A DNA stretch of 64,000 bases from Micropruina sonneratiae (GCF_025972045.1 NZ_JAPDHX010000001.1:724787-788786), one strand, 5' to 3'; numbered from the stretch's first letter, positions 9,270 through 18,996 are shown. Program-made: numbers and translations. Notes: generated by a model not told the origin, from the sequence alone.

Positions 9270-10088
9270 ATGGGTCAGAAGATCAACCCGAACGGCTTCC
9301 GGCTCGGCATCACCACCGACCACAAGACCCGGTGGTACGCCGACAAGGGCTACGCCGAGCACGTGGCCGAGGACGTGAAGATCCGCAAGTACCTGCACAA
9401 GACGCTGGAGCGCGCCGGGATCTCCTCGGTCGAGATCGAGCGCCGCAGCGAGCGGGTCACGATCTTCCTCTACGCCGCGCGCCCGGGCATCGTCATCGGC
9501 CGCAACGGCGCCGAGGCGGAGCGGGTCCGGTCCGAGCTGGAGAAGCTGACCGGCAAGCAGGTGCAGCTGAACATCCTCGAGGTGAAGAACCCCGAGACCG
9601 ACGCCCAGCTGGTCGCCCAGGGCATCGCCGAGCAGCTGAGCGCCCGCGTGGCGTTCCGCCGCGCGATGCGCAAGGCCCAGCAGACCGCCATGCGCTCGGG
9701 TGCCACCGGCATCAAGATCAAGTGCTCCGGCCGTCTGGGCGGCGCCGAGATGAGCCGGTCGGAGTTCTACCGCGAGGGCCGCGTGCCGCTGCACACCCTG
9801 CGCGCCGACATCGACTACGGCTTCTTCGAGGCCAAGACCACCTTCGGCCGGATCGGCGTGAAGGTCTGGATCTACAAGGGCGACGTGTCGGGCAACCGCG
9901 CCGAGCGCGCCGCCCAGCGGGCCGCCCGGGCCACCTCCGGCGGTCAGCGCCGGCCCGGTCGCGGGCCGCGTCGCGACGACCGTGGTGGCCGTGACAACCG
10001 TCCCGAGCGTGGCGGACGCCGTCGCGCCGAGGCCGCCGAGGCCCAGGCCCCCGCGGCCGAGGCCCCGGCCGAGAATGCAGGAGCCTGA
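9270..10088 (+). CDS. rpsC: 30S ribosomal protein S3
   Basis: A 272-residue S3 that forms the mRNA entry site with S4 and S5. The N-terminus [20 protein letters not shown] and KH domain ([21 protein letters not shown]) are typical. After the conserved core, about residue 212, an extra 60-residue tail rich in Arg/Gly then Ala/Glu/Pro follows ([16 protein letters not shown] and beyond), as is common in high-GC actinobacteria. Ends 2 bases before rplP. Confidence 0.98.
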   Translation: MGQKINPNGFRLGITTDHKTRWYADKGYAEHVAEDVKIRKYLHKTLERAGISSVEIERRSERVTIFLYAARPGIVIGRNGAEAERVRSELEKLTGKQVQLNILEVKNPETDAQLVAQGIAEQLSARVAFRRAMRKAQQTAMRSGATGIKIKCSGRLGGAEMSRSEFYREGRVPLHTLRADIDYGFFEAKTTFGRIGVKVWIYKGDVSGNRAERAAQRAARATSGGQRRPGRGPRRDDRGGRDNRPERGGRRRAEAAEAQAPAAEAPAENAGA

Positions 10089-10090
10089 GC

Positions 10091-10510
10091 ATGTTGATTC
10101 CCCGTAGGGTCAAGCACCGCAAGCAGCACCACCCCAAGCGGGACGGTGCGGCCAAGGGCGGTACCAAGCTGGCGTTCGGCGACTACGGCATCCAGGCCCT
10201 GGAGTCCTCGTACCTGACCAACCGTCAGATCGAGAGCGCCCGTATCGCCATGACCCGGCACATCAAGCGTGGCGGCAAGGTGTGGATCAACGTCTACCCC
10301 GACCGTCCGCTGACCAAGAAGCCGGCCGAGACCCGGATGGGTTCCGGCAAGGGTTCCCCCGAATGGTGGGTGGCCAACATCAAGCCGGGCCGCGTGCTGT
10401 TCGAACTGTCCGGCGTCGGTGAGGACGTGGCCCGCGAGGCCATGCGGCTGGCGATCCACAAGCTGCCCTTCAAGGCACGGTTCATCAAGCGGGAAGCAGG
10501 TGAGATCTGA
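10091..10510 (+). CDS. rplP: 50S ribosomal protein L16
   Basis: A 139-residue L16, a late-assembly protein contacting the A-site tRNA elbow. Signature elements: [14 protein letters not shown] at the start, [16 protein letters not shown] and [18 protein letters not shown]. Its TGA overlaps the rpmC ATG by one base (TGATG). Confidence 0.98.
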   Translation: MLIPRRVKHRKQHHPKRDGAAKGGTKLAFGDYGIQALESSYLTNRQIESARIAMTRHIKRGGKVWINVYPDRPLTKKPAETRMGSGKGSPEWWVANIKPGRVLFELSGVGEDVAREAMRLAIHKLPFKARFIKREAGEI

Positions 10511-10740
10511 TGGCGAACACCACCACCGCCGCCGACCTGCGCGGCCTCAGCCGTGACGAGCTCAACGCCAAGGTCAAGGAGTTCAAGGAGGAGCTGTTCA
10601 ACCTCCGGTTCGCCGCCGCAACGGGTCAGCTCGAGTCGCACGGCCGGCTGCGTGAGGTCCGCAAGGACATCGCGCGGGTCTACACCGTGCTGCAGGAGCG
10701 CAACCTCGGCATCGTGCCCGATCCCGATCAGGACAAGTGA
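10510..10740 (+). CDS. rpmC: 50S ribosomal protein L29
   Basis: A 76-residue L29 next to L23 at the tunnel exit. The helical hairpin pattern is clear: [20 protein letters not shown] then [20 protein letters not shown]. One-base overlap with rplP; 5 bases to rpsQ. Confidence 0.97.
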   Translation: MANTTTAADLRGLSRDELNAKVKEFKEELFNLRFAAATGQLESHGRLREVRKDIARVYTVLQERNLGIVPDPDQDK

Positions 10741-10745
10741 GAGCA

Positions 10746-11012
10746 ATGAGTGAGAGCAAGCGCGAAGCAGCGCGCAAGGTCCGTGAGGGCGTCGTCGTGT
10801 CCGACAAGATGGACAAGACGGTGGTCGTGGCCGTCGAGCAGCGGGTCAAGCATCCGCTGTACGGCAAGGTCATGACCAAGACCGAGCGGCTGAAGGCACA
10901 CGACGAGGCGAATGACGCCGGCGTCGGGGACCGCGTCCGGGTGATGGAGACTCGTCCGACCTCAGCGACCAAGCGCTGGCGTCTGGTCGAGATCCTCGAG
11001 AAGGCCAAGTAA
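10746..11012 (+). CDS. rpsQ: 30S ribosomal protein S17
   Basis: An 88-residue S17, primary 16S rRNA binder. OB-fold signatures: [19 protein letters not shown] and the [19 protein letters not shown] loop. ATG at 10746 is preferred to a GTG at 10737 that overlaps the rpmC stop. Last gene of the S10 cluster proper. Confidence 0.97.
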   Translation: MSESKREAARKVREGVVVSDKMDKTVVVAVEQRVKHPLYGKVMTKTERLKAHDEANDAGVGDRVRVMETRPTSATKRWRLVEILEKAK

Positions 11013-11026
11013 GCGAGGGTTTGGAG

Positions 11027-11395
11027 ATGATCCAGCAGGAATCGCGACTGAAGGTCGCCGACAACACCGGTGCGAAGGAACTCCTGTGCATCCGGGTGCT
11101 CGGGGGATCGAAGCGTCGTTACGCCGGCCTGGGCGACAAGATCGTCGCCACGGTGAAGGACGCCATCCCGGGCGGAAACGTGAAGAAGGGCGAGGTGGTC
11201 AAGGCCGTCATCGTCCGTACGGTGAAGGAGACCCGTCGCGCCGACGGTTCCTACATCAAGTTCGATGAGAATGCCGCCGTGATCCTGAAGGGCGACGGGG
11301 AGCCTCGCGGCACCCGCATCTTCGGTCCGGTCGGCCGTGAGCTTCGCGAGAAGCGCTACATGCGCATCATCTCGCTGGCACCGGAGGTGCTGTGA
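11027..11395 (+). CDS. rplN: 50S ribosomal protein L14
   Basis: A 122-residue L14, the usual length, forming an intersubunit bridge. Diagnostic: [20 protein letters not shown] and [21 protein letters not shown] at 11027 is preferred to a TTG six bases upstream. It opens the spc operon with no visible promoter of its own, so S10 and spc are probably co-transcribed. Confidence 0.97.
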   Translation: MIQQESRLKVADNTGAKELLCIRVLGGSKRRYAGLGDKIVATVKDAIPGGNVKKGEVVKAVIVRTVKETRRADGSYIKFDENAAVILKGDGEPRGTRIFGPVGRELREKRYMRIISLAPEVL

Positions 11396-11396
11396 C

Positions 11397-11771
11397 ATGG
11401 CGAACTCGCTGCATGTGAAGAAGGGTGACCGGGTCAAGGTCATCGCAGGCAAGGACAAGGGCCTGGTCGGCGACATCATCGAGGTGCTGCCCGAGCAGGG
11501 CCGGGTGATCGTCGAGGGTGTGAACGTCGTCAAGAAGCACACCCCGGATCGCTCGGCGCAGACCGGCTCCAAGGACAAGGGCGGCATCATCACCACCGAG
11601 GCCCCCATCGACGCCTCCAACGTCCAGTTGGTCGTGAAGGTGGACGGCTCCGAGGTCGTGACCCGCGTCGGCTACGAGCGCCGCGAGGTCACCAAGCGGC
11701 GTCCGGACGGCTCGGAGTACTCCGCGACCCGCAGCGTCCGCATCGCCCGCAAGACCGGGAAGGAAATCTGA
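11397..11771 (+). CDS. rplX: 50S ribosomal protein L24
   Basis: A 124-residue L24, an assembly initiator of the large subunit. KOW motif at the N-terminus ([21 protein letters not shown]). Starts one base after the rplN stop codon; stop overlaps the rplE ATG by one base. Confidence 0.97.
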   Translation: MANSLHVKKGDRVKVIAGKDKGLVGDIIEVLPEQGRVIVEGVNVVKKHTPDRSAQTGSKDKGGIITTEAPIDASNVQLVVKVDGSEVVTRVGYERREVTKRRPDGSEYSATRSVRIARKTGKEI

Positions 11772-12427
11772 TGACCGCCACCGTTGCAGAAAAGACGCTG
11801 CCGCGGCTGAAGCAGAAGTACCGCGAGGAGATCGCGCCTGCGCTGAACGCCGAGTTCGGCTACGCCAACGTGATGCAGATCCCCGGCCTGACCAAGATCG
11901 TGGTCAACATGGGTGTGGGGGAGGCGGCCCGCGACTCCAAGGTGATCGACGGCGCCGTGCGCGACCTGGCCCAGATCACCGGGCAGAAGCCGCAGGTGAC
12001 CAAGGCCCGCAAGTCGATCGCGCAGTTCAAGCTGCGCGAGGGCATGCCGATCGGCGCCCACGTCACCCTGCGCGGTGACCGGATGTGGGAGTTCGCCGAC
12101 CGGCTGCTCACCCTGGCGCTACCCCGGATCCGTGACTTCCGCGGCCTGTCGGCCCGGCAGTTCGACGGCAAGGGCAACTACACCTTCGGCCTGACCGAGC
12201 AGGTCATGTTCCACGAGATCGACCAGGACCGGATCGATCGCGTCCGGGGCATGGACATCACGTTCGTCACCACCGCGACCACCGACGACGAGGGGCGGGC
12301 CCTGCTGCGCGCCCTGGGCTTCCCGTTCAAGGCGCCCGAGAACGACCCCAAGAAGGCCGTCGTCAAGAAGCGGCGTCCGCAGGGTGCTTCGAAGAGTGCC
12401 CAGAAGAAGTCCCTGAAGAGGAGTTGA
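11771..12427 (+). CDS. rplE: 50S ribosomal protein L5
   Basis: L5 of the central protuberance, 5S rRNA binder. Core strings: [19 protein letters not shown], the [18 protein letters not shown] motif and [20 protein letters not shown]. At 218 residues it is longer than the usual 180 because of a basic tail of about 30 residues ([20 protein letters not shown] and beyond). Four bases to rpsN. Confidence 0.98.
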   Translation: MTATVAEKTLPRLKQKYREEIAPALNAEFGYANVMQIPGLTKIVVNMGVGEAARDSKVIDGAVRDLAQITGQKPQVTKARKSIAQFKLREGMPIGAHVTLRGDRMWEFADRLLTLALPRIRDFRGLSARQFDGKGNYTFGLTEQVMFHEIDQDRIDRVRGMDITFVTTATTDDEGRALLRALGFPFKAPENDPKKAVVKKRRPQGASKSAQKKSLKRS

Positions 12428-12431
12428 CGCA

Positions 12432-12617
12432 ATGGCCAAGACAGCCCTGAAGGTCAAGCAGTCCCGCAAGCCGAAGTTCGGCGTCCGCGCCTACACCCGC
12501 TGCAGCAAGTGCGGCCGGCCCAAGGCGGTCTTCCGCAAGTTCGGCCTGTGCCGGGTCTGCCTGCGCGAACTGGCCCACGCGGGCCAGCTGCCGGGCGTGA
12601 CCAAGTCCAGCTGGTGA
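12432..12617 (+). CDS. rpsN: 30S ribosomal protein S14, zinc-binding type Z
   Basis: A 61-residue S14 with the zinc ribbon intact: CSKC and CRVC pairs ([18 protein letters not shown] then LCRVCLREL). This is the C+ housekeeping form; actinobacteria often keep a zinc-free paralogue elsewhere for zinc starvation. It is followed by an 81-base gap holding a hairpin before rpsH, the largest gap inside the cluster. Confidence 0.97.
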   Translation: MAKTALKVKQSRKPKFGVRAYTRCSKCGRPKAVFRKFGLCRVCLRELAHAGQLPGVTKSSW

Positions 12618-12643
12618 CCCACTGACCCCGTAACCCGAGCAGG

Positions 12644-12670
12644 TCAGGCGCCTGTGAGACGGCGCCCTGA
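12644..12670 (+). promoter_or_regulatory. Intercistronic hairpin between rpsN and rpsH
   Basis: TCAGG-CGCC pairs with GGCG-(C)-CCTGA across an 8-base loop, with one bulged C. It lies in the only sizeable gap of the operon, 29 bases before the S8 start. It could be an mRNA processing or S8-binding site, or just stabilise the transcript; there is no T-run. Confidence 0.4.
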
Positions 12671-12698
12671 AACCGTTTGAGAAAGAAGAACACAAGTC

Positions 12699-13106
12699 AT
12701 GACCATGACTGACCCGATCGCAGACATGCTGACGCGTCTGCGCAACGCCAATCAGGCGTACCACGACTCCACGTCGATGCCGCACAGCAAGATCAAGGTG
12801 GGCATCGCCGAAATCCTCAAGGCCCAGGGCTACATCGGCGGCTACGAGGTCAAGGAGCCCACCGAGGGCGAGGTCGGCAAGACGCTGACCCTGACCCTCA
12901 AGTACGGCTCCAACCGGGAGCGCTCGATCGCCGGCGTGCGGCGGATCAGCAAGCCCGGTCTGCGGGTCTACGCCAAGTCCAATGCCCTGCCGAAGGTCCT
13001 GGGCGGCCTGGGAATCGCGATCATCTCGACGTCCCAGGGCCTGCTCACCGACTCCGAGGCCAACGCCAAGTCCGTGGGCGGCGAAGTGCTCGCCTACGTG
13101 TGGTGA
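12699..13106 (+). CDS. rpsH: 30S ribosomal protein S8
   Basis: A 135-residue S8, primary 16S rRNA binder and, in Escherichia coli, translational repressor of the spc operon. Family strings: [20 protein letters not shown] and the C-terminal block [23 protein letters not shown] at 12699 is followed by an in-frame ATG two codons later; the first matches other actinobacterial S8 proteins. Confidence 0.97.
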   Translation: MTMTDPIADMLTRLRNANQAYHDSTSMPHSKIKVGIAEILKAQGYIGGYEVKEPTEGEVGKTLTLTLKYGSNRERSIAGVRRISKPGLRVYAKSNALPKVLGGLGIAIISTSQGLLTDSEANAKSVGGEVLAYVW

Positions 13107-13121
13107 GAGAGGAGTACTGAC

Positions 13122-13664
13122 ATGTCGCGAATCGGCAGGCTCCCGATCGCCATCCCGGCGGGCGTGGAAGTGAAGCTCGACGGCCAGGCCGTCGAGGTCA
13201 AGGGGCCCAAGGGCACCCTGACCCACACCGTGGCCGAACCCATCAAGGTGGGCCGCAACGAGGCCGGCGAGATCGAGGTCACCCGCCCCGACGACGAGCG
13301 CGAGAGCCGCTCGCTGCACGGGCTGACCCGGACGCTGGTCAACAACATGGTCACCGGTGTGACCGCGGGCTACGAGAAGAAGCTCGAGATCGTCGGCGTC
13401 GGCTACCGCGTGATCGCCAAGGGCCCGACCCAGCTCGAGTTCAACCTCGGTTTCAGCCACCCGGTGGTGGTCAACGCCCCCGAGGGTGTCACCTTCTCGG
13501 TCGAGAAGCCGACGGCGTTCACCGTCTACGGCATCGACAAGCAGGTGGTCGGCGAGGTTGCGGCAAACATCCGCAAGATCCGTAAGCCGGAGCCCTACAA
13601 GGGCAAGGGCGTGCGCTACGCCGGCGAGCGGGTTCGCCGCAAGGTTGGAAAGGCTGGTAAGTGA
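13122..13664 (+). CDS. rplF: 50S ribosomal protein L6
   Basis: A 180-residue L6 with the duplicated alpha/beta fold. Strings: [19 protein letters not shown] at the start and the C-terminal signature [23 protein letters not shown] overlaps the rplR ATG by one base. Confidence 0.98.
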   Translation: MSRIGRLPIAIPAGVEVKLDGQAVEVKGPKGTLTHTVAEPIKVGRNEAGEIEVTRPDDERESRSLHGLTRTLVNNMVTGVTAGYEKKLEIVGVGYRVIAKGPTQLEFNLGFSHPVVVNAPEGVTFSVEKPTAFTVYGIDKQVVGEVAANIRKIRKPEPYKGKGVRYAGERVRRKVGKAGK

Positions 13665-14047
13665 TGGCAATCTCGCTGTCGAACAACAAGACGACGGCCG
13701 ATCGGGTCGCGGCGCGGCTGCGCCGGCAGGCGCGCGGTCGCAAGAAGATCGCCGGCAGCCCGGACCGCCCGCGGCTGGTCATCACCCGCTCGGCGCGACA
13801 CCTGTTCGCTCAGGTGATCGACGACACCGAGGGCCGGACGCTGGCCTCGGCCTCCTCGATGGAGTCCGACGTCCGCAAGGCGACCGGGGACAAGACCGAG
13901 GTCGCCAAGAAGGTCGGTTCGCTGATCGCGGACCGGGCGAAGGCGGCCGGTGTGTCGAACGTGGTCTTCGACCGCGCCGGCAACAAGTACCACGGACGGA
14001 TCGCCGCGCTGGCCGACAGCGCCCGCGAAGCCGGCCTGGGATTCTGA
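13664..14047 (+). CDS. rplR: 50S ribosomal protein L18
   Basis: A 127-residue L18, 5S rRNA binder. Strings: [19 protein letters not shown] and [27 protein letters not shown] at 13664 shares a base with the rplF stop; the GTG one codon upstream is less likely. Confidence 0.97.
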   Translation: MAISLSNNKTTADRVAARLRRQARGRKKIAGSPDRPRLVITRSARHLFAQVIDDTEGRTLASASSMESDVRKATGDKTEVAKKVGSLIADRAKAAGVSNVVFDRAGNKYHGRIAALADSAREAGLGF

Positions 14048-14071
14048 CGGAACTCGAAAGGTAGACAAACG

Positions 14072-14680
14072 ATGAATGGAAACCAGCGCCGCGGAGGCGG
14101 TGCCGCTGGTGGCGAGCGTCGTGGCCGCGAGGACCGTCGGGGCCAGAACGTCGCCGAGAAGGAGAAGAGCAACTACCTCGAGCGGGTAGTGGCGATCAAC
14201 CGGGTGGCGAAGGTCGTCCAGGGTGGCCGCCGGTTCAGCTTCACCGCGCTCGTCGTGGTGGGTGACGGCGACGGCACCGTCGGCGTCGGCTACGGCAAGG
14301 CCCGCGAGGTGCCGGCCGCGATCGCCAAGGGCGTGGAGGAAGCCAAGAAGGCGTTCTTCCGCGTTCCCCGCATCCAGGGCACCATCCCGCACCCCGTCCA
14401 GGGTGAGAAGGCCGCCGGCGTGGTCATGCTGCGCCCGGCGTCCCCGGGTACCGGCGTCATCGCCGGTGGCTCGGCCCGGGCCGTGCTCGAGTGCGCCGGC
14501 GTGCACGACGTGCTCGCCAAGTCGCTGGGCTCGGACAACGCGATCAACGTGGTGCACGCCACGGTGGCCGCGCTGCAGAGCCTGGAGGAGCCCGAGCAGG
14601 TCGCCAAGCGCCGTGGGCTGTCCGTCGAGGACGTCACCCCCGCCGCGCTGCTGCGCGCCCGCGAGGAGGCGAAGCACTGA
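14072..14680 (+). CDS. rpsE: 30S ribosomal protein S5
   Basis: A 202-residue S5, decoding fidelity protein at the mRNA entry. Core from residue about 33: [42 protein letters not shown] and the [16 protein letters not shown] segment. A 30-residue Gly/Arg-rich N-terminal extension ([19 protein letters not shown]) precedes it, as in other high-GC actinobacteria. Stop overlaps rpmD by one base. Confidence 0.98.
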   Translation: MNGNQRRGGGAAGGERRGREDRRGQNVAEKEKSNYLERVVAINRVAKVVQGGRRFSFTALVVVGDGDGTVGVGYGKAREVPAAIAKGVEEAKKAFFRVPRIQGTIPHPVQGEKAAGVVMLRPASPGTGVIAGGSARAVLECAGVHDVLAKSLGSDNAINVVHATVAALQSLEEPEQVAKRRGLSVEDVTPAALLRAREEAKH

Positions 14681-14862
14681 TGAGCAAGATCAAGGTGACC
14701 CAGGTCAAGTCCGGCGTGGGTCGCAAGCAGAACCAGCGCGAGACCCTGCGGTCGCTCGGTCTCAAGCGGATCGGTGACTCGGTCGTGATCGAGGCCCGCC
14801 CCGAACTCGTGGGCATGGCCAAGTCGATCCCGCACCTGGTCACCGTCGAGGAGGTCGACTGA
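14680..14862 (+). CDS. rpmD: 50S ribosomal protein L30
   Basis: A 60-residue bacterial-type L30: [19 protein letters not shown] and [18 protein letters not shown] overlaps the rpsE stop by one base; one base separates it from rplO. Confidence 0.97.
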   Translation: MSKIKVTQVKSGVGRKQNQRETLRSLGLKRIGDSVVIEARPELVGMAKSIPHLVTVEEVD

Positions 14863-14863
14863 C

Positions 14864-15304
14864 ATGCCGTTGAAGCTGCATCATCTGCGCCCCGCGCCCG
14901 GGGCCAAGACCGAACGCACCCGCGTCGGTCGCGGTGAGGGCTCGAAGGGCAAGACCGCGGGCCGGGGCACCAAGGGCACCGGCGCGCGCAAGAACACGCC
15001 GCAGAACTTCGAGGGCGGGCAGATGCCGCTGCACATGCGGCTGCCCAAGCTCCGCGGGTTCAAGAACCCGTTCCGGGTCGAGTACCAGGTGGTGAACGTC
15101 GCCAAGCTGGCCGAGCTGTTCCCCGAGGGTGGGCAGGTCGGCCCTGCCGAACTGGTCGCCAAGGGTGCGGTCCGCGACGGCAACTTGGTCAAGGTGCTGG
15201 GCAACGGTGAGCTCTCCGTCGCCCTGCAGGTGAGCGCGCACGCGTTCTCCGCCTCGGCCAGGACCAAGATCGAAGCCGCCGGGGGCACCGCCTCGCAGCT
15301 CTGA
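14864..15304 (+). CDS. rplO: 50S ribosomal protein L15
   Basis: A 146-residue L15, central to large-subunit assembly. Strings: [20 protein letters not shown], the glycine/lysine-rich [20 protein letters not shown] and [18 protein letters not shown]. It is the last gene of this transcript: a strong hairpin follows the stop after 10 bases, and the next gene is a FadR-type regulator rather than secY. Confidence 0.98.
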   Translation: MPLKLHHLRPAPGAKTERTRVGRGEGSKGKTAGRGTKGTGARKNTPQNFEGGQMPLHMRLPKLRGFKNPFRVEYQVVNVAKLAELFPEGGQVGPAELVAKGAVRDGNLVKVLGNGELSVALQVSAHAFSASARTKIEAAGGTASQL

Positions 15305-15314
15305 TCCCCGAGCC

Positions 15315-15357
15315 ACGACGGACGGGACGACCCTCAGGGTCGTCCCGTCCTCGTCGT
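15315..15357 (+). terminator. Strong terminator hairpin ending the S10-spc transcript
   Basis: GACGGGACGACCC (15321-15333) and its perfect complement (15337-15349) flank a TCA loop; ACGACG/CGTCGT extend the stem after a small bulge. No U-tract, as usual for GC-rich genomes. It separates the ribosomal protein genes from secY. Confidence 0.85.
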
Positions 15358-15431
15358 TGTGGGACGTCGGCGGAGCTCCGGCGTCGAGGCAAAGGTGCGA
15401 CTATTGTGGCGGCCAACGTAAGGACACCCCC

Positions 15432-16166
15432 ATGGCTTCGGCACAACTGCACCACGCCGCCCTCGACGCGATCGGGCAGGAGATCGTGGACGGCGTGCGC
15501 CCGGTCGGGTCAGTGCTCACCCTGGCCGATCTGGAACAGCGGTTCGTCGTCTCGCGCACCGTGGCCCGCGAGATCATGCGCATCCTGGAGTCGCTGGGCA
15601 TGGTGCGTTCCAGGCGTCGGGTCGGCATCACCATCCGGCCCCGGTCGAACTGGAACGTGCTCGACCCTTTGGTGATCGGCTGGCGGCTGCGCGGCGACGA
15701 ACACGACCGGGTGCTGCTCGACGTCACCGAACTGCGCGCCGCGCTGCAGCCGATGGCGGCTGAGCTGGCCGCCCGCAACGCCACCGCCGAGCAGCGCGGC
15801 CGGCTGGTCGAGCTGGCCGATGCCATCGTGAGGCACAGCCGCCTGCCCGACGACACCGGGCTCGCCGAAGCCGAGATGGACTTCCACGCCCTGCTGCTGC
15901 GCGCGACCGCCAACGAGTTGTTCGCCGGCTTCTCCGAGGTGGTCCGGCTGGTGCACCGGCTGGACGGGCCGCCCTCGCCCGAACCGGGCCTGGTGTGGGC
16001 GCAACGCTATCGCCGGATCGCCGCCGCGATCGCGGCCGGGGACGGCAACACCGCCCGGATCGCGTCCCGCGCCCAGGTCGCCCAGGGGCTGGCCGGGATG
16101 ACCGCCCGGGTGGGCGAACGTCCGTCGATCACCGAGGCGCCCAGCGCCGAGCACTGGTCGGTCTAG
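15432..16166 (+). CDS. GntR-superfamily (FadR subfamily) transcriptional regulator
   Basis: A 244-residue regulator: GntR winged helix at about residues 5-70 (TLADLEQRFVVSRTVAREIM) and an FCD effector domain at about 90-220 with the metal-binding Asp/His framework (DFHALLLRA; HRLDG). FadR-type regulators typically sense carboxylic acids and control sugar-acid or fatty-acid metabolism. It lies between rplO and secY, an unusual place, flanked by a terminator upstream and a probable secY promoter downstream, so it is an independent unit. A TATTGT -10 candidate is at 15402. Its targets cannot be deduced; no catabolic genes are adjacent. ATG at 15432 follows AAGGA. Confidence 0.9.
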   Translation: MASAQLHHAALDAIGQEIVDGVRPVGSVLTLADLEQRFVVSRTVAREIMRILESLGMVRSRRRVGITIRPRSNWNVLDPLVIGWRLRGDEHDRVLLDVTELRAALQPMAAELAARNATAEQRGRLVELADAIVRHSRLPDDTGLAEAEMDFHALLLRATANELFAGFSEVVRLVHRLDGPPSPEPGLVWAQRYRRIAAAIAAGDGNTARIASRAQVAQGLAGMTARVGERPSITEAPSAEHWSV

Positions 16167-16183
16167 CGACCGTCCAGAACTTG

Positions 16184-16189
16184 GTAGAG
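16184..16189 (+). promoter_or_regulatory. -10 box of the probable secY promoter
   Basis: TAGAGT lies about 60 bases before the secY ATG, directly after the regulator stop. The following bases (TCCAGGTTGC) match those after the rpsJ -10 box. The -35 region is poor. Confidence 0.4.
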
Positions 16190-16249
16190 TCGTCCAGGTT
16201 GCGCGCGGGTCCCGGCGCACCGATCCATAGGCAGAGGAGATCCGGTCGA

Positions 16250-17560
16250 ATGCTGTCGGCCTTCGTGAACGCGCTGAAGACGCCTGACCTTCGCCGCAAG
16301 ATCCTGTTCACCCTCGGCATCCTGGCGGTCTTCCGGCTGGGGTCGGTGATCCCGACGCCGAACGTGAACCTGGTGAACGTCAACGCGTGCCGGCTCGAGG
16401 CGACCACCGGCGCCAACGCGGGGCTCTACTCGATGATCAACCTGTTCTCGGGTGGCGCCCTGCTGCAGCTGGCGATCTTCGCGCTCGGGATCATGCCCTA
16501 CATCACCGCGAGCATCATCCTGCAGCTGCTCACCGTGGTCATCCCGCGGCTGGAGACGCTGAAGAAGGAGGGTGCCTCCGGTACCGCCAAGATCACCCAG
16601 TACACCCGCTACCTGACGCTGGTGCTCGCGGTGCTGAACGCCACCGCCTTCGTCACCCTGGCCGTCAACGGCCAGCTGTTCCAGGGCTGCACCCGCGACC
16701 TCGTCTACGACACCGGCATCTTCGCCATCGTGGTGATGGTGCTGACCATGACCGCCGGCACCGGCCTGATCATGTGGATGGGCGAGCTGATCACCGAACG
16801 CGGCGTCGGCAACGGCATGTCGGTGATGATCTTCACGCAGATCGCGGCCCAGTTCCCGGCGTCGCTGTGGGCGATCAAGGAGAGCCGCGAGGGCGCCGCC
16901 GGCTGGCTCGCCTTCGCCGTCGTGCTCGCCATCGGCCTGCTGGTGATGCTCGGCGTCATCTTCATGGAGCAGGCCCAGCGCCGGATCCCGGTGCAGTACG
17001 CCAAGCGGATGGTCGGACGCCGGCTCTTCGGCGGCACCACCACCTACATCCCGATGAAGGTCAACCAGGCGGGCGTCATCCCGGTCATCTTCGCCTCGTC
17101 GATGCTCTACCTGCCGGTGCTGTATTCGCAGTTCCAGCCCGACAACGACATCTCGCAATGGATCCAGACCCACCTCGTGCGGGGCACCGGCCTGTGGTAC
17201 AACACGATCTTCTTCGTGCTGATCATCGCCTTCACCTACTTCTACGTGGCGATCACCTTCAACCCCGAAGAGGTCGCCGACAACATGAAGAAGTACGGCG
17301 GCTTCATCCCCGGCATCCGGGCGGGCAAGCCGACCGAGGACTACCTGGCCTTCGTGCTGTCGCGGTTGACCGCGCCCGGGTCGCTCTATCTGGCCCTGAT
17401 TTCACTCATTCCGGCGATCGCCTTCATCTTCTTCAACGCCCAGACAAACTTCCCCTTCGGTGGCACTAGCATTCTGATCGTGGTCGGCGTCGGACTGGAC
17501 ACCGTGAAGCAGATCGAGTCCCAGCTCCAGCAACGCAACTACGAGGGATTCCTGCGATAA
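16250..17560 (+). CDS. secY: Protein translocase subunit SecY
   Basis: A 436-residue, ten-helix core channel of the SecYEG translocon in the cytoplasmic membrane. Conserved parts: the N-terminal FVNALKTPDLRRKILFTLG, the plug and helix 2 region (YSMINLFSGGALLQLAIFALGI is the family pattern around residues 55-80), TAGTGLIMWMGELITERGVGNG, the cytoplasmic loop with RRIPVQYAKR and TYIPMKVNQAGVIPVIFASS, and a normal C-terminus. ATG at 16250 follows AGAGGAGA. Followed by adk after 20 bases and map, the classic trio, but detached from the ribosomal operon by the upstream regulator and terminator. Confidence 0.98.
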   Translation: MLSAFVNALKTPDLRRKILFTLGILAVFRLGSVIPTPNVNLVNVNACRLEATTGANAGLYSMINLFSGGALLQLAIFALGIMPYITASIILQLLTVVIPRLETLKKEGASGTAKITQYTRYLTLVLAVLNATAFVTLAVNGQLFQGCTRDLVYDTGIFAIVVMVLTMTAGTGLIMWMGELITERGVGNGMSVMIFTQIAAQFPASLWAIKESREGAAGWLAFAVVLAIGLLVMLGVIFMEQAQRRIPVQYAKRMVGRRLFGGTTTYIPMKVNQAGVIPVIFASSMLYLPVLYSQFQPDNDISQWIQTHLVRGTGLWYNTIFFVLIIAFTYFYVAITFNPEEVADNMKKYGGFIPGIRAGKPTEDYLAFVLSRLTAPGSLYLALISLIPAIAFIFFNAQTNFPFGGTSILIVVGVGLDTVKQIESQLQQRNYEGFLR

Positions 17561-17580
17561 CTCGACGGTGAGGTAGCGAC

Positions 17581-18156
17581 ATGCGTTTGCTGATCATGGG
17601 TCCGCCAGGGGCGGGCAAGGGCACCCAGGCCGCGGTGATCGGCGCACACTACGACATCCCCGCGATCTCCACCGGCAACATCTTCCGGCTGGCTATCACC
17701 AAACGGACGCCACTGGGCGAACGGATCAAGCGGATCATCGCCGATGGCGGCTACGTTCCCGACAGCCTGACGCTGCGGGTGGTCGTGCAGCGGCTCGAGG
17801 AAGAGGACACCAAGGGCGGCTGGCTGCTGGACGGCTTCCCGCGCACCGTCGGCCAGGTGAAGGCGCTGGACGCCGAACTCGATGGTCACGGCTACCAGCT
17901 CGACGCGGTGATCTCGCTGACCGCCGATGAGACGGCGCTGGTCGAGCGGCTGTTGAAGCGGGCCGAGATCGAGAACCGTCCCGATGACAACGAGGAGACC
18001 ATCCGCACCAGGCTCGAGGTCTACCACGAGCAGACCGACCCGCTCATCGACGTCTACCGCGAACGCGGGCTGCTTATCGAGGTGGACGGCATGGGCGAGG
18101 TCGACGAGGTGTCCGAGCGGGTGCTGGCGGCGCTCGCCGAGAAACTCGGTCGCTGA
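17581..18156 (+). CDS. adk: Adenylate kinase
   Basis: Converts ATP + AMP to 2 ADP. The 191-residue form is the short type with a minimal LID and without the zinc-binding LID insertion. Walker A GPPGAGKGTQA at residues 7-17, AMP-binding STGNIFRLA, WLLDGFPRT and the short LID near RAEIENRPDDNEETIRTRL are visible. Three bases separate it from map. Confidence 0.97.
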   Translation: MRLLIMGPPGAGKGTQAAVIGAHYDIPAISTGNIFRLAITKRTPLGERIKRIIADGGYVPDSLTLRVVVQRLEEEDTKGGWLLDGFPRTVGQVKALDAELDGHGYQLDAVISLTADETALVERLLKRAEIENRPDDNEETIRTRLEVYHEQTDPLIDVYRERGLLIEVDGMGEVDEVSERVLAALAEKLGR

Positions 18157-18159
18157 TCC

Positions 18160-18996
18160 GTGGCGGACGGTATCGAGGTCAAGGACGCCGACCAGCTGCT
18201 CGTGATGCGGCGCGCCGGCCTGGTCGTCGGACGCACCCTGCGGGCGCTGGCCGACGCCGCGGCGCCCGGCGTCAGCACCGGCGAACTGGACGCCCTGGCC
18301 CGCGAGCACCTCGCCGCGGCCAAGGCCACCTCGTCCTTCCTGAACTACGGCGGCGGCTGGGGCGTGCCGCCGTTCCCGGCGGTCACCTGCATCTCGGTCA
18401 ACGACGAGATCGTGCACGGCATCCCCGGTGACCGGGTGCTGGCGCAGGGCGACCTGGTCTCGATCGACTTCGGCGCCATCGTCGACGGCTGGCACGGCGA
18501 CGCGGCCGTGTCGGTCAGTGTCGGCGAGCCCCGGCCCGTCGACGAACGGCTCAGCGACGCCACCCGCGAGGCGATGTGGCGGGGCATCGCCGCCGCCCGG
18601 CCGGGACGCCGCGTCGGCGACGTCTCCGCCGCCGTGCAGGGCTACGTGCAGAGCCGCCGCGAGCGGTACGGGATCGTCCGCGAGTTCACCGGCCACGGCA
18701 TCGGCACCGAGATGCACCAGGCGCCCGACGTGCCCAACCACGGACGCCGCGGCCGCGGCCCGCTGCTGGTCACCGGCATGTGCCTGGCGATCGAACCGAT
18801 GCTCACCCTCGGCAGCGAGCGCACGGCGATCCGCGACGACGGCTGGACGGTGGTCACCGCCGACCGCAGCCGCGCCTGCCACTGGGAACACACCGTCGCA
18901 CTGACCGGCAAGGGCCTGTGGGTGCTCACCGCAGAGGACGGCGGCGAGTCCGAGTTGAACCGGCTCGGCGCCACCTTCGCCCCGCTCGCCGACTGA
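18160..18996 (+). CDS. map: Methionine aminopeptidase type I
   Basis: Removes N-terminal Met from nascent proteins in the cytoplasm. A 278-residue pita-bread enzyme. The five metal ligands are present: two Asp in VSIDFGAIVDGWHGDAAV, His in FTGHGIGTEMHQAP, Glu in CLAIEPMLTLGS and Glu in WEHTVALT. GTG at 18160, three bases after adk. The stop overlaps the next gene by one base. Confidence 0.96.
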   Translation: MADGIEVKDADQLLVMRRAGLVVGRTLRALADAAAPGVSTGELDALAREHLAAAKATSSFLNYGGGWGVPPFPAVTCISVNDEIVHGIPGDRVLAQGDLVSIDFGAIVDGWHGDAAVSVSVGEPRPVDERLSDATREAMWRGIAAARPGRRVGDVSAAVQGYVQSRRERYGIVREFTGHGIGTEMHQAPDVPNHGRRGRGPLLVTGMCLAIEPMLTLGSERTAIRDDGWTVVTADRSRACHWEHTVALTGKGLWVLTAEDGGESELNRLGATFAPLAD

